A DNA stretch of 64,000 nucleotides from Ornithobacterium rhinotracheale DSM 15997 (GCF_000265465.1 NC_018016.1:687501-751500), one strand, 5' to 3'. Counted from the stretch's first letter, positions 1 through 7,596 are shown. Notes: generated from the letters alone by a model not told the origin. A program made the numbers and translations.

Positions 1-304
1 CTACTTTGTTATATTTTCTAAAGCATTCGCCACGCGCATCGTCGTCGTGGTAAATTCTTCCGCCTGTCCAATTCTCTTTACACTTAATCCCAAAGTGGTT
101 GAACGCTTGCTCTGCCAATCTAGATTGCCCACCCGCGGTTTCAATAATTCCTTGTGCCAAGGTGATACTTGCAGGGATTTGATATCTATTCATTTCTTGC
201 ACTGCAAGAAGTGCATATTTTTTCACATACTCCACATCGCGGTCTTGTGCAAAGCTTGTAGTCGCAAACGCCACTAATGCAAAGGCTAAAAAAAGTTTTT
301 TCAT
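1..304 (-). CDS. Secreted N-acetylglucosaminidase (N-terminal part)
   Basis: Partial gene running off the left edge; 101 codons are visible with no stop. The start MKKLFLAFALVAFATTSFAQ is a typical cleavable signal peptide. The mature part reads as a GH73-type glucosaminidase domain: IPASITLAQGIIETAGGQS carries the glutamate expected of the catalytic acid, followed by NHFGIKCK. Such enzymes cut the glycan strand of peptidoglycan in the periplasm or outside the cell. Many Bacteroidota members add C-terminal LysM domains, which would lie beyond the window. The + strand reading at 47-277 over the same bases is its antisense shadow. Confidence 0.85.
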   Translation of the reverse strand, partial: MKKLFLAFALVAFATTSFAQDRDVEYVKKYALLAVQEMNRYQIPASITLAQGIIETAGGQSRLAEQAFNHFGIKCKENWTGGRIYHDDDARGECFRKYNKV

Positions 305-317
305 ATATTATTTAGGT

Positions 318-1247
318 TTAAAAGTCTATATTGTATTTGTTTTTAAATCTTTCATTAAAACCTTTTATCCCCTGAAGCCCACCTGTATGCACGGCTAAAA
401 TTTTAGACTCGGGCTGGAAATAACCTTTTTCTACAAGATCCAAAATCCCGAACAACATTTTGCCCGTATAGAGTGGCTCTAGCTGGACTTTCTGGTTTTC
501 TTTGAAATCGTTGACAAAACTAATTAAATCTCGATTAAATTTACCAAATCCACCGAAGTGAAATGCGTTAATAATTTCATAATTTGTTTTATCTGTATAT
601 TTTTTCACGGTTTCGAGCAAAAATTCGCAATCCATAAGTGCAGGAAAACCAAGCACTTTCTGGTGCGGATTGCTTGATTTTAAAATCCCCGTAAATGTTC
701 CTGCCGTTCCCATGGCACAAGCGATATAATCAAAATCTTGTGTACCCGCATGCAAAATCTCCTCGCAGCCCTTGATGGCAAAATCATTGGTTCCGCCCTC
801 GGGCACCAAATAAAAATCCCCAAATAAATCGTGCAAATCATCGATGAAATAATCTTGGCTTTTTCTGCGATAATCTTTGCGCGTTACAAAATGCAATTTC
901 ATGCCCATTTGCTCAGCTTCTTTGAGCGTGGCGTTTCTCGGCTTGTTTTTCAGCTCATCTCCACGGATAACGCCAATGGTCTTAAACCCAAACGCCTTGC
1001 CTGCCGCTGCCGTAGCATGGATATGATTAGAGTAAGCCCCACCAAAAGTCAATAAAGTTTGATGCCCCTGCGCATGTGCCTCGATTAAGTTATATTTTAA
1101 TTTTCTGAACTTATTGCCTTGAATGAGCGGATGATTTAAATCCTCTCTCAACAAATGCAAGGACACTTGGCGGTTCTGCAAAATTTCGTGCTGAATCTCC
1201 ACAATGGGCGCCGCGGGAATTTGAATTACTAAAGGATTTTTGCTCAT
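318..1247 (-). CDS. PLP-dependent ACC deaminase / D-cysteine desulfhydrase family protein
   Basis: A 309-aa fold-type II PLP enzyme of the ACC deaminase/D-cysteine desulfhydrase family. The motif LIQGNKFRKLKYN places the Schiff-base lysine at about residue 46. LLTFGGAYSNHIHATAAAG and the glycine-rich VPEGGTND segment match substrate and phosphate-binding loops of the family. Length is close to the family norm (about 300-340). Sequence alone does not separate ACC deaminase from D-cysteine desulfhydrase; in bacteria outside plant-associated lineages the latter is commoner. It is a single gene with its own promoter at 1282-1289, and copy 1 of the mobile element lies just upstream of that promoter. 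Confidence 0.85.
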   Translation of the reverse strand: MSKNPLVIQIPAAPIVEIQHEILQNRQVSLHLLREDLNHPLIQGNKFRKLKYNLIEAHAQGHQTLLTFGGAYSNHIHATAAAGKAFGFKTIGVIRGDELKNKPRNATLKEAEQMGMKLHFVTRKDYRRKSQDYFIDDLHDLFGDFYLVPEGGTNDFAIKGCEEILHAGTQDFDYIACAMGTAGTFTGILKSSNPHQKVLGFPALMDCEFLLETVKKYTDKTNYEIINAFHFGGFGKFNRDLISFVNDFKENQKVQLEPLYTGKMLFGILDLVEKGYFQPESKILAVHTGGLQGIKGFNERFKNKYNIDF

Positions 1248-1281
1248 AAGGACACTCGATTTAAAAGAAATTGTAATCCCA

Positions 1282-1289
1282 CAAAGGTA
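1282..1289 (-). promoter_or_regulatory. Bacteroidota -7 box for the ACC-deaminase-like gene
   Basis: On the minus strand this reads TACCTTTG, a full match to the TAnnTTTG -7 consensus, 35 bp before the start codon. No clear -33 TTG is seen. The left end of the mobile element begins about 50 bp upstream. Confidence 0.5.
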
Positions 1290-1341
1290 ATTAATTTAAT
1301 TAAGCATTTAAAAAACATCGAGTTAAGATTTCTTAAGGCAC

Positions 1342-1361
1342 ATTCAAAACACAAATGCAAC
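1342..1361 (+). repeat. Left terminal inverted repeat, copy 1
   Basis: ATTCAA, five variable bases, then AAATGCAAC. Against the reverse complement of 9891-9910 it matches at 15 of 20 positions: all of the outer 6 and inner 9, none of the middle 5. The same 6-5-9 layout occurs in copy 2. Confidence 0.8.
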
Positions 1362-1388
1362 GCTTAAATAATTTAAAACTAAAAGCGT
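1360..1388 (+). promoter_or_regulatory. AT-rich inverted repeat before the first phage gene
   Basis: ACGCTT (1360-1365) and AAGCGT (1383-1388) form 6-bp arms around an AT-only spacer, ending directly before the ATG at 1389. It could be an operator or a small hairpin. No TAnnTTTG box is seen between the left end and the first gene, so the promoter might be completed only when the ends are joined in a circle. It is identical in copy 2 (44754-44782). Confidence 0.3.
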
Positions 1389-1634
1389 ATGCAAAGAGAA
1401 GAAATCAGACCTTTTTTGGTAGTACAGAAGTTTGTACCCATTCCCGTAAATCATTTAGAACCTAAGCAGTACATATATGAATATGGTATTGTAGTACAGG
1501 TGTTGAAACAAGAAAATAATATTGAGGTATTATTTTCTGGTCGTTCGTGGATAACTTTTAAACCTAAGGATATTTTATATCATCGTGTGGCTGTGAAAAA
1601 AGAAGAAACCGATTTTTTTATAGAAAGCCGATAG
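1389..1634 (+). CDS. Phage-element protein of 81 aa, unknown
   Basis: The first gene of the element, 28 bp inside the left terminal repeat. The 81-aa product is identical in both copies. It starts MQREEIRPFLVVQKFVPIP and is mixed polar and hydrophobic, with no signal peptide or membrane segment. The C-terminal half (VVQVLKQENNIEVLFSGRSW) looks like a small beta-rich domain. I do not recognise the family. Its place before rep suggests an early role such as control of replication. The stop codon lies within a nested inverted repeat that may be the replication origin. Confidence 0.65.
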   Translation: MQREEIRPFLVVQKFVPIPVNHLEPKQYIYEYGIVVQVLKQENNIEVLFSGRSWITFKPKDILYHRVAVKKEETDFFIESR

Positions 1635-1664
1635 GCTTTTGAGTGGGCTCGTCTCAAGTATCGG
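1628..1664 (+). other. Nested inverted repeat, candidate rolling-circle origin (dso), copy 1
   Basis: An outer perfect stem CCGATA (1628-1633)/TATCGG (1659-1664) encloses an inner stem TTGAG (1639-1643)/CTCAA (1653-1657) with loop TGGGCTCGT. It sits 28 bp before the rep start. There is no T-run, so it is not an ordinary terminator. A hairpin next to rep is the usual form of an HUH Rep nick site. It is identical in copy 2 at 45022-45058. Confidence 0.5.
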
Positions 1665-1692
1665 TAAAATCTAACGGCAAAAATCCCTGTAA

Positions 1693-2856
1693 ATGCGACA
1701 ATATCAAGAGGTTAATAATTATTATTTGTGTGAAAAGGTTCAGCTTAGACCTACTAGCCTATTGCATTATAGTTATGTGATGGACTTACGAAATTACGAA
1801 GTAGGCTATGCTCCTACTTTACGCCAAAATCTAAACAAGGAAAAAACAGAATTAGATGAGTTAAACGCACTAGATGATATTTCAGAGTTTGGTTCAATTG
1901 TTAAATATGCTGAAAAGTGTGTTGAGTTGTATAAGGAGAAACAACAAGAAGTGTATAATGAGAAAGGGCATGTTTTAAAGGATTTAGGAACGCTCTCGGA
2001 TACTCAAGTAAGGAATATAAAGAAGTATGCTATTTTATTTGCTGACGCAACGAAATCAAACAAGGACAAATATTTATCTTTTGTAACCTTGACCTTGCCC
2101 AGTGCCCAAAAGCACCATGATAGAGTGTTGCGTAAAATACTTGCTAAGTATCTTGACCATTTAAAAAAGGTCTATGGTTTAAAAAATTATCTCTGGAAAG
2201 CGGAGACGCAGAAGAATGGAAATATTCATTTTCATGTTTTGATTGATACGCAAATCCCTCGTGAGGATATTCAGCGCATATGGAACCAGTATATAAATAA
2301 ATATGGTTATGTTGATAGATATTCTGAAAAGATGAACCGCTTAACGGCTAAAGAATATATGGCTAAGTATTCAAAAAATTATAAATCAGAAAAAGACTGC
2401 ATACTAGCTTACCAGCGTAATAAAAAAATGGGTTGGAGCAATCCCCCAAGTACTAAAATTGAAACGCCAAAGAGTAAACGAAATATAGTTGCGTATGTGG
2501 TGAAATATCTATTAAAGCAAGAAGAAAATAAACGCCCAGTAATTGGTGCGGTGTGGGGCGCATCAAATAAGGTAAAAAAACTCAATTATTTAAATTTTGA
2601 AGTTAGCAGTTATTTAGAGGAGTTAAACCACTTGCGGGGAAAATTGGAGTATGTGCCTACTGCTATTCAATTTGTAGAGTTGTATAAAGGTAAAGTATAT
2701 CAGATGATCCGCAAGGGATATAAAAAATTAAACGAGCATTTAAAAATTTATAATAAAGCCATAAGACAGTTATTAGATACCGATTTGAGTATAAATTTAG
2801 ACCAGTTAATCCAATTAATTTATGAAAAACAATACACAGAACTTGCAAATAATTAG
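1693..2856 (+). CDS. rep: HUH rolling-circle replication initiator with paired tyrosines
   Basis: A 387-aa replication protein. Motif I is FVTLTLPS (residues 130-137), motif II is the HUH core HFH (179-181), and motif III is YVVKY (268-272), with two tyrosines three residues apart. Paired catalytic tyrosines are typical of superfamily-I phage initiators such as phiX174 gpA; many plasmid initiators have one. It should nick the + strand at the origin and stay covalently bound, giving circular single strands. The 130-residue N-terminal part and a Lys-rich C-terminal helical part (310-387) are unrecognised. Bases 2022-2251 differ from copy 2 at about 10% while the rest is almost identical, and only K140I, I178L and Q187K change the protein. 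Confidence 0.85.
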   Translation: MRQYQEVNNYYLCEKVQLRPTSLLHYSYVMDLRNYEVGYAPTLRQNLNKEKTELDELNALDDISEFGSIVKYAEKCVELYKEKQQEVYNEKGHVLKDLGTLSDTQVRNIKKYAILFADATKSNKDKYLSFVTLTLPSAQKHHDRVLRKILAKYLDHLKKVYGLKNYLWKAETQKNGNIHFHVLIDTQIPREDIQRIWNQYINKYGYVDRYSEKMNRLTAKEYMAKYSKNYKSEKDCILAYQRNKKMGWSNPPSTKIETPKSKRNIVAYVVKYLLKQEENKRPVIGAVWGASNKVKKLNYLNFEVSSYLEELNHLRGKLEYVPTAIQFVELYKGKVYQMIRKGYKKLNEHLKIYNKAIRQLLDTDLSINLDQLIQLIYEKQYTELANN

Positions 2857-2986
2857 TGCTAAGGAGCTAGCTAATTATTTAGGCGTAAGCTATTCCACTG
2901 CACGCATGATAAAAAAAGATATTTTAAGCCACTATAAAAAGAAATATCTAACGCTAAAGCTCGTAAAAAAATATTTTGATGATTAG
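2822..2986 (+). CDS. Small helix-turn-helix protein (54 aa)
   Basis: Starts 35 bp before the rep stop, in another frame, with ATGAAAAACAATACAC. The 54-aa product contains SAKELANYLGVSYSTARM, a clear helix-turn-helix of the excisionase/MerR-like kind, then a Lys-rich tail KKDILSHYKKKYLTLK. Likely a DNA-binding regulator. Immediately downstream are two tandem 20-bp-period repeats and the promoter of the structural operon, so repression or activation there is a reasonable guess. The protein is identical in both copies. Confidence 0.7.
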   Translation: MKNNTQNLQIISAKELANYLGVSYSTARMIKKDILSHYKKKYLTLKLVKKYFDD

Positions 2987-2991
2987 TGTCA

Positions 2992-3030
2992 AAAATTGGT
3001 ATAAATCGCTTAAAAGTGGTAAAAATCGCT
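2992..3030 (+). promoter_or_regulatory. Two tandem 20-bp-period repeats, candidate operator or iterons
   Basis: Units at 2992-3010 and 3012-3030 share 17 of 19 bases, with pattern AAAA[TG]TGGTA[TA]AAATCGCT. The 20-bp period puts both on one DNA face. They lie between the HTH gene and the TATCTTTG box at 3061. They could bind the HTH protein or Rep. Identical in copy 2 (46386-46424). Confidence 0.5.
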
Positions 3031-3060
3031 AGATTTTAAAAAGTGCTTTTGCATGCTTAA

Positions 3061-3068
3061 TATCTTTG
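3061..3068 (+). promoter_or_regulatory. Promoter -7 box of the structural operon, copy 1
   Basis: TATCTTTG matches TAnnTTTG fully and lies 28 bp before the coat-candidate ATG at 3097. It probably drives the gene series 3097-8457, ending at the terminator at 8481-8519. Confidence 0.6.
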
Positions 3069-3096
3069 TTTCAGAAATTTAAAATAAGATATAAAA

Positions 3097-3747
3097 ATGA
3101 GAGTAACATTAGCAAAAGCAACCGAGGTGCTGGAAGTTAAGGAAAGTGCAGCGGGTTTGATTTTAAAAGGTAATTCAAGTACCGATTTCGGACAGGTGCA
3201 AATTGAGTCTTACCTAGTAGATGAAACCTTTACTAAAAAGGTTTTGGTGCCAAAGATGAGCGTTAAGCTATTTACAGAATTGTTGGGCGTTCATTTTGTT
3301 AAATTGCAAACAACAATTGGTAGCGACAAAGTAGCGGTAATTCCTTTTTCTAAATCTGGAAGTTTGCCATTAGGTGACAAAACTTACATTGAGTTCCATG
3401 TATCGGGTGGACAAGCACAGAATGTAACTGCAGAAACATTTGAGGCTATTGGAAGTGCAGAGCCTATTTATGTGCAACAAGTGAAGCTTGACCAAAATAT
3501 ATCTGTAAAGGATGTTGATGTATTAGCATTTGATTATTTGGTAGCTGAAAAGACACCAAATGAATTGCAAGTTATCAATGCACAGGGCAAAACAAGGATT
3601 TCGCAACTACAACTTGATTATGCAAAAAATGCAAGGATTGATGAGTTATCGAAATTACCTGCATTGGATTTAACAGGCTTATACACCTTAGCAGTGTATA
3701 AAAATGTAGGAGAAGAATTTACATTCTATTTGTTAGACGCAAAATAA
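3097..3747 (+). CDS. Candidate major capsid protein (216 aa)
   Basis: First gene after the structural promoter, a common place for the most abundant virion protein. The 216-aa sequence has no membrane segment or signal peptide and is rich in alternating beta-type stretches (VLVPKMSVKLFTEL, KVAVIPFSKSG, TYIEFHVSGG, PIYVQQVKLDQNISV), consistent with one or two jelly rolls. That is inference; I recognise no family. In copy 2 codon 207 is a stop (GAA to TAA), which removes the last ten residues, including FTFYLLDAK, probably a final strand. The next gene follows after 7 bp. Confidence 0.55.
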   Translation: MRVTLAKATEVLEVKESAAGLILKGNSSTDFGQVQIESYLVDETFTKKVLVPKMSVKLFTELLGVHFVKLQTTIGSDKVAVIPFSKSGSLPLGDKTYIEFHVSGGQAQNVTAETFEAIGSAEPIYVQQVKLDQNISVKDVDVLAFDYLVAEKTPNELQVINAQGKTRISQLQLDYAKNARIDELSKLPALDLTGLYTLAVYKNVGEEFTFYLLDAK

Positions 3748-3754
3748 TATTGAA

Positions 3755-4522
3755 ATGATTGGAGCAGTAACAGCGGTAAGTAGTTTAATTGGAAGTGTGG
3801 GGGGCGGTAACGCCTCCGGCTCCTCTCTTGGTCAATTTGGAGGAAAGATAGTAGGCGGTGTATTAAGTAAGATAACTGGGGGGTTAGATAGCGTTTTGGC
3901 AAACGGCTTTGATTTGCATTGTTGGGGCTCGAGCTGGTCGCCTAGTAGAGCGATGAAAGAAGGAACCACAATCGTTGAATGGATTATTGAACAATCTGGG
4001 TTTACTAAGGTAGCCAGTGCTGACAATTTTAATAAGGCGTTACTTTATTTAAAAGTTTGTGCAAGTGGTTTTCCATGGGGAAAAGATTGTACGCGTAAAG
4101 GTACCGAGGCACTAGCTGCAATGATAACAGAGGCATATGGTAGAATGCTGAAAGAGTATCAGACAAGATTTACTTATGTTGGTGATAAGGAATATCCAAA
4201 AGGAACTGATGTAAACTTAAATTTCCCATTCCGTGACACTTCAAGAGGGGATGCCGTGAGTAAGGAAGTTTTGCGCGTGCCATTCTTTAGAGAAAAAACA
4301 GATGCTGAAAGACAAGCAGATAGCCAAGCAGGTTCATCGGATTACAGACCTAGTAAGGATCAAACACTTAAAACAGGAATGCCTACAGAAGGTGCGTATC
4401 CTGCGGTAACAGACGGGGAGGTATATGGAAAAGCTACTGGACATGTTGGGCGAAATGACAATAACATTTTGTATTTATTACTAGGAGGGGCATTGATTTA
4501 TTTATTAACAAAGAAAAAATAA
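3755..4522 (+). CDS. Phage-element protein with glycine-rich N-terminus and C-terminal membrane anchor
   Basis: 255 aa, identical in both copies. Residues 1-45 are glycine/serine-rich and hydrophobic (LIGSVGGGNASGSSLGQFGG), which can be a fusion-like or membrane-associated segment. The middle (about 50-180) is a globular domain with Trp and Cys (HCWGSSWSPSRAMKEG, CASGFPWGKDC). The C-terminus ILYLLLGGALIYLLTKKK is a membrane helix with a basic end. Likely a virion membrane or spike-type protein, since it sits directly behind the coat candidate. No family recognised. Confidence 0.65.
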   Translation: MIGAVTAVSSLIGSVGGGNASGSSLGQFGGKIVGGVLSKITGGLDSVLANGFDLHCWGSSWSPSRAMKEGTTIVEWIIEQSGFTKVASADNFNKALLYLKVCASGFPWGKDCTRKGTEALAAMITEAYGRMLKEYQTRFTYVGDKEYPKGTDVNLNFPFRDTSRGDAVSKEVLRVPFFREKTDAERQADSQAGSSDYRPSKDQTLKTGMPTEGAYPAVTDGEVYGKATGHVGRNDNNILYLLLGGALIYLLTKKK

Positions 4523-4542
4523 CATTTAAAAACAAAATAAAG

Positions 4543-4707
4543 ATGAAAGAATTAATAACAAAAGTTGATAGTTTTTTACTAAAGCCATTAAGTGGTAATG
4601 GTGCAGGGACAAGTATTGCGACCTTTTTGGTTTTAGGATTGGGAGCAGTGATTTTATCCGTGTACATGGGCTGGATTAAAATCAAAGGAAAAAGAAGAGG
4701 CTGGTAA
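4543..4707 (+). CDS. Small single-span membrane protein (54 aa)
   Basis: MKELITKVDSFLLKPLSGNG leads into a hydrophobic span TSIATFLVLGLGAVILSVYM and a basic tail IKIKGKRRGW. One membrane helix with positive inside. The size and form resemble minor membrane proteins of membrane-containing phages and also filamentous-phage coat subunits. Because a lysozyme is present and an assembly ATPase is absent, I favour the former. Identical in both copies. Confidence 0.6.
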   Translation: MKELITKVDSFLLKPLSGNGAGTSIATFLVLGLGAVILSVYMGWIKIKGKRRGW

Positions 4708-4730
4708 TTATTAACTAAAAAAGTATAGAA

Positions 4731-5150
4731 ATGGCGTATAATAATGGATATAGTAATGGTTGGGGTGGAAATCCCAACCCTAATTTTAACCGAGGTTATG
4801 ACCGAGGTTATAATAATCAGAGACAACCTAAAAAACATTCTGGGGCTAAAGCTGGACAATCCAAGAATGGAAGGTTTTATGTTACGGCTTGGAATTATTC
4901 AAAGCAAAGAGGTATGATAACTGTTAAAGCATTTGAAAACTCTAAGAGTGTGCGTTCAGAGTCTCCAAACACTGGAAATAGATTTATAACTATGATGTTT
5001 GAGGCTTTCTATAAAAAGACTGGCGCAAAGGTTTTAGAAATAGCAAGTTTCAATGTGAATACTGGAAAAGTGTATTTGCAAAAGCTGGGAATGGTAATTT
5101 CAACTAAAGCACCTAATGGTGGATATTTCGGACAAATTAAAACTAGATAA
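4731..5150 (+). CDS. Basic Gly/Asn/Arg-rich protein, possible nucleic-acid-binding or virion protein
   Basis: 139 aa. Residues 1-45 are low-complexity with repeated RGYDRGYNN-like units and many Lys/Arg; residues 46-139 form a compact domain (GRFYVTAWNYSKQRG, TGAKVLEIASFNVNTGKVYL). It might bind or condense the genome, but no family is recognised. From about 4915 the DNA diverges from copy 2, giving M62L, K66R, M88T and A92V among mostly silent changes. The next gene begins three bases after the stop. Confidence 0.6.
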   Translation: MAYNNGYSNGWGGNPNPNFNRGYDRGYNNQRQPKKHSGAKAGQSKNGRFYVTAWNYSKQRGMITVKAFENSKSVRSESPNTGNRFITMMFEAFYKKTGAKVLEIASFNVNTGKVYLQKLGMVISTKAPNGGYFGQIKTR

Positions 5151-5153
5151 GTT

Positions 5154-5357
5154 ATGTTTAAACAATTGAAAGGATTATTTAAATCATTGCCGTTGTTATT
5201 GAAGTATGTACAATGTGCAAAAATATGTTTGCATCATGCGCACGAGGCAAAAAAAGAGATAGATACACTCTTTGATGATGTGGAGGGTAACGAGCCAGAG
5301 TACTTGAATGAAGAAGAACTTGCGGGTGTTCCTACGGATAAGGAACATATGTGGTAA
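5154..5357 (+). CDS. Small phage-element protein (67 aa)
   Basis: An amphipathic N-terminus (MFKQLKGLFKSLPLLLKYV), then CAKICLHHAHEAKKEID and an acidic tail with EGNEPEYLNEEELAG. The first 18 residues differ from copy 2 at several positions while keeping the same pattern, which supports coding. Function unknown; it may lie on a membrane surface. Confidence 0.55.
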   Translation: MFKQLKGLFKSLPLLLKYVQCAKICLHHAHEAKKEIDTLFDDVEGNEPEYLNEEELAGVPTDKEHMW

Positions 5358-5368
5358 AATATTGAGAG

Positions 5369-5476
5369 ATGACAAGTAAATTAATTACAAGTGTTTTAAT
5401 TGCAGTGGTTTACATTGGAATGATTATGTTATCAGATGTGTTGAAGGACCACATTAAAGATAGTTTTAAAGGATGA
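5369..5476 (+). CDS. Small membrane peptide (35 aa)
   Basis: MTSKLITSVLIAVVYIGMIM begins a single-span peptide that ends in a charged tail. Its TGA stop overlaps the next ATG (ATGA), implying translational coupling. Identical in both copies. Probably a minor virion membrane protein or a holin-like peptide; the sequence cannot decide. Confidence 0.5.
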   Translation: MTSKLITSVLIAVVYIGMIMLSDVLKDHIKDSFKG

Positions 5477-5946
5477 AGTTTTTAAGTGATTTGATGAAGA
5501 ATAGTAAGCTATTGGCGTTATCGCTGATAGCTTTTATAATATTTTTGTTAGTTCGTAGATTTAATAGAGTTGTAACTGTTGTTAAACAAAAAATGGAGGA
5601 TGCAAAGCCTTTGGTTTTAAAGGAAAAAACTACAGAACAGTTTGTGAAGACAAATTTTAGATTTTGGTCTGAAATGTTTAAAATGTTTTTTTCGGTTGGA
5701 TCCTTTGACCCTTATTATGTTACACATGGTGTAAGAACGTTTAAAACTCCATTGGAATATGGGATAGAGTTGGGGAAAAGTATTGTTCCAATTAAGACAA
5801 AACCAAAGTTAAACAATCAACCTAAGAGCTCCGCACCAAGTCCAAAGTTAAATAATCAACCTAAGATACCCGCACCAAAACCAAAGCTTCACCCAGAGTG
5901 GCAAAAGGTTTTGGATAAATTTAATAAATCGTTATATGGGCAATAA
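5473..5946 (+). CDS. N-anchored protein with Pro/Lys repeat tail (157 aa)
   Basis: Residues 11-27 (LLALSLIAFIIFLLVRR) form a membrane anchor. A middle domain (about 55-105, with FWSEMFKMFFSVGSFDPYY) is followed by two copies of a PKLNNQPK-based repeat rich in Pro and Lys, and a terminal HPEWQKVLDKFNKS. The repeat-linker form suggests a protein that crosses the periplasm or forms a flexible spike. It starts in the ATGA overlap and its last 11 bases overlap the lysozyme reading frame. Identical in copy 2. Confidence 0.6.
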   Translation: MKFLSDLMKNSKLLALSLIAFIIFLLVRRFNRVVTVVKQKMEDAKPLVLKEKTTEQFVKTNFRFWSEMFKMFFSVGSFDPYYVTHGVRTFKTPLEYGIELGKSIVPIKTKPKLNNQPKSSAPSPKLNNQPKIPAPKPKLHPEWQKVLDKFNKSLYGQ

Positions 5947-6838
5947 GAGAAGAAATAAAAGAAGAGATAAAAAAATGACATATTTAAAAGCAATTGCCCT
6001 GCTAGCTGGAAGTTGGTGGGCTTATAAAATATCAAAACCAAAGTCTAAAGTTGAGTTTGGAGAATTGGAACTAGTGGGCGTTGATATTCCAAATACAGAG
6101 AGTGAGACTAAAAGTGTTTTATCTATGCTTTTAGTACCTAATGGATTGAGATTTGCCAAAGGATATAATTCATATGCTGATTGGGGTTATACTTTGTTTG
6201 ATATATTAATAAATCAAATTAAAAGTGGTGATTTGTTGATAAATCAAGCATCTTATATAATGGCTACAGCATATCATGAAATGGGTCAATTTAGTTTATT
6301 GCGTGAGCGTTATAATGATAAAATTTCTGTTTTGAAGAAAACGCTTAAAGGGGATAAATTAAGGGAGTTTAACGAGTTTTTGAAGATTGCAGATACATTT
6401 GGTGTTAGTGCTGAAAAGGCTGTGTACATGGAGTGGAAGTATGGCGTACAATCTTGGTGTTATAATCCAGCTAGTAGAAGAAAGAATTTAAGTAATAAAT
6501 ATAAAGGTGATGGAGCTCGTTTTTTTGGTCGTGGATATTGCCAGTGGACTGGTAGGCATTTATATACTAAGTTTAAAGAGTTTTCTGGTGTAGATGTTTT
6601 GTCAAATCCAGATTTAATAGTAAATGATAAGCGTTTAAATGCTTTAATGACCATAAAAATGATGATGGCTGATAAACCTAATAATTTAACGGGTGTTTCT
6701 TTAAAGCTTTATTGTAATGAAAATAAAACAGATTATTACAATGCAAGAAGGGTTGTTAATTCTACAGATAGAGCAAAAGATATAGCCTCTTATGCTCAAA
6801 AGTTTGAAAATGTTTTTAATTCTTATTTAAAAAAATAG
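5936..6838 (+). CDS. Membrane-anchored GH19-like lysozyme/endolysin, copy 1 allele
   Basis: 300 aa from the first ATG. A second start at 5975 (MTYLKAIALLAGSWW) would give 287 aa and puts the hydrophobic anchor at the very N-terminus. The catalytic domain has TAYHEMGQF, with the likely acid glutamate, and ARFFGRGYCQWTGRHLY, the hallmark GRG...Q.TGR of GH19 chitinase-like endolysins, then SNPDL. It should cut peptidoglycan at entry or at lysis. The first ~50 residues match copy 2, but the rest is a very different allele joined at about 6075-6090, and copy identity resumes exactly at the next ATG. Confidence 0.8.
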   Translation: MGNKRRNKRRDKKMTYLKAIALLAGSWWAYKISKPKSKVEFGELELVGVDIPNTESETKSVLSMLLVPNGLRFAKGYNSYADWGYTLFDILINQIKSGDLLINQASYIMATAYHEMGQFSLLRERYNDKISVLKKTLKGDKLREFNEFLKIADTFGVSAEKAVYMEWKYGVQSWCYNPASRRKNLSNKYKGDGARFFGRGYCQWTGRHLYTKFKEFSGVDVLSNPDLIVNDKRLNALMTIKMMMADKPNNLTGVSLKLYCNENKTDYYNARRVVNSTDRAKDIASYAQKFENVFNSYLKK

Positions 6839-6841
6839 GTT

Positions 6842-7579
6842 ATGACACAGCGAGAAAAAAGAAAAATTAAGTTTTGGTTATTCATCTTTTTAATAATCTA
6901 TCTATTATTTAGATTGACCAAAAAGACGAGTATAAAGGAGAAAGTAAGCACAGGAGATAATTCCTTGTTGCCACTGGATACAAATAAATTCAAGGAACCT
7001 GTGAGTTTGCCCAAAGTAGAAAAACCAAAGTTTGATAAGGTTTTTGCAAAAGGCGGTTCTGCAGTGAGAAATGAAAAAGCATTTAGTCAAAAAGTTGATG
7101 ATATGATGCAATCAGAAAAACAGAAGGGAAAAATACCAGTAAAAAGTGATGTGGTTAAAAAACTGCAGGAGGAGCAGGCAAATGATTTTTGTTCTGAATG
7201 TGAGGAAGAAAAGAGAAGGGAGCAGGAAGAAAGAAAGCGTAAAGAACAAGAAGAAATTAGAAAGAAGTTGCTTGAGAAGAAAAATAATTGCAACCAAATA
7301 AGTGAAGTTCCTGTAAAATTTCATTATGATTGTGAGGAGCCCGAGAAAGTTAAAATAACTGGCATGGGTGGACTTGCTCTATTTAGAATGCCATCAACTG
7401 GGCATTGCAGGGTATTAAATTTATATGGTGAAACTACACGTGTAATTCAGAGTTATAATGATGGGGAAAAAGAATATCTTGTTGAGCATGGGCATTATAT
7501 AGATTTGTTGGGATATGTAAAGGCGCAGGTTTCAAATATTCAGCTTGATAGTAATGGGGGTTTTGAACAATTGAGTTAA
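6842..7579 (+). CDS. Membrane-anchored coiled-coil protein (245 aa)
   Basis: N-terminal basic patch and anchor (KIKFWLFIFLIIYLLFRL, residues 8-25), a Lys/Pro-rich linker, then a long Glu/Lys/Arg coiled coil at about 115-150 (EEEKRREQEERKRKEQEE), and a C-terminal domain with Cys and Gly motifs (GMGGLALFRMPSTGHCRV). Probably structural; no family recognised. Identical in both copies. In copy 2 its start lies inside the lysozyme frame. Confidence 0.6.
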   Translation: MTQREKRKIKFWLFIFLIIYLLFRLTKKTSIKEKVSTGDNSLLPLDTNKFKEPVSLPKVEKPKFDKVFAKGGSAVRNEKAFSQKVDDMMQSEKQKGKIPVKSDVVKKLQEEQANDFCSECEEEKRREQEERKRKEQEEIRKKLLEKKNNCNQISEVPVKFHYDCEEPEKVKITGMGGLALFRMPSTGHCRVLNLYGETTRVIQSYNDGEKEYLVEHGHYIDLLGYVKAQVSNIQLDSNGGFEQLS

Positions 7580-7596
7580 ACAAAAAATAAAGAGAT

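Noticed and set aside
47-277. A 76-aa + strand frame at the left edge
   Set aside because: It is antisense to a clear signal-peptide glucosaminidase on the minus strand.
1330-1342. A target-site duplication for copy 1
   Set aside because: Flanks GGCA and CTAGCC do not repeat convincingly. Copy 2 offers CTA on both sides, but the shared CTAGC at both right ends makes that ambiguous.
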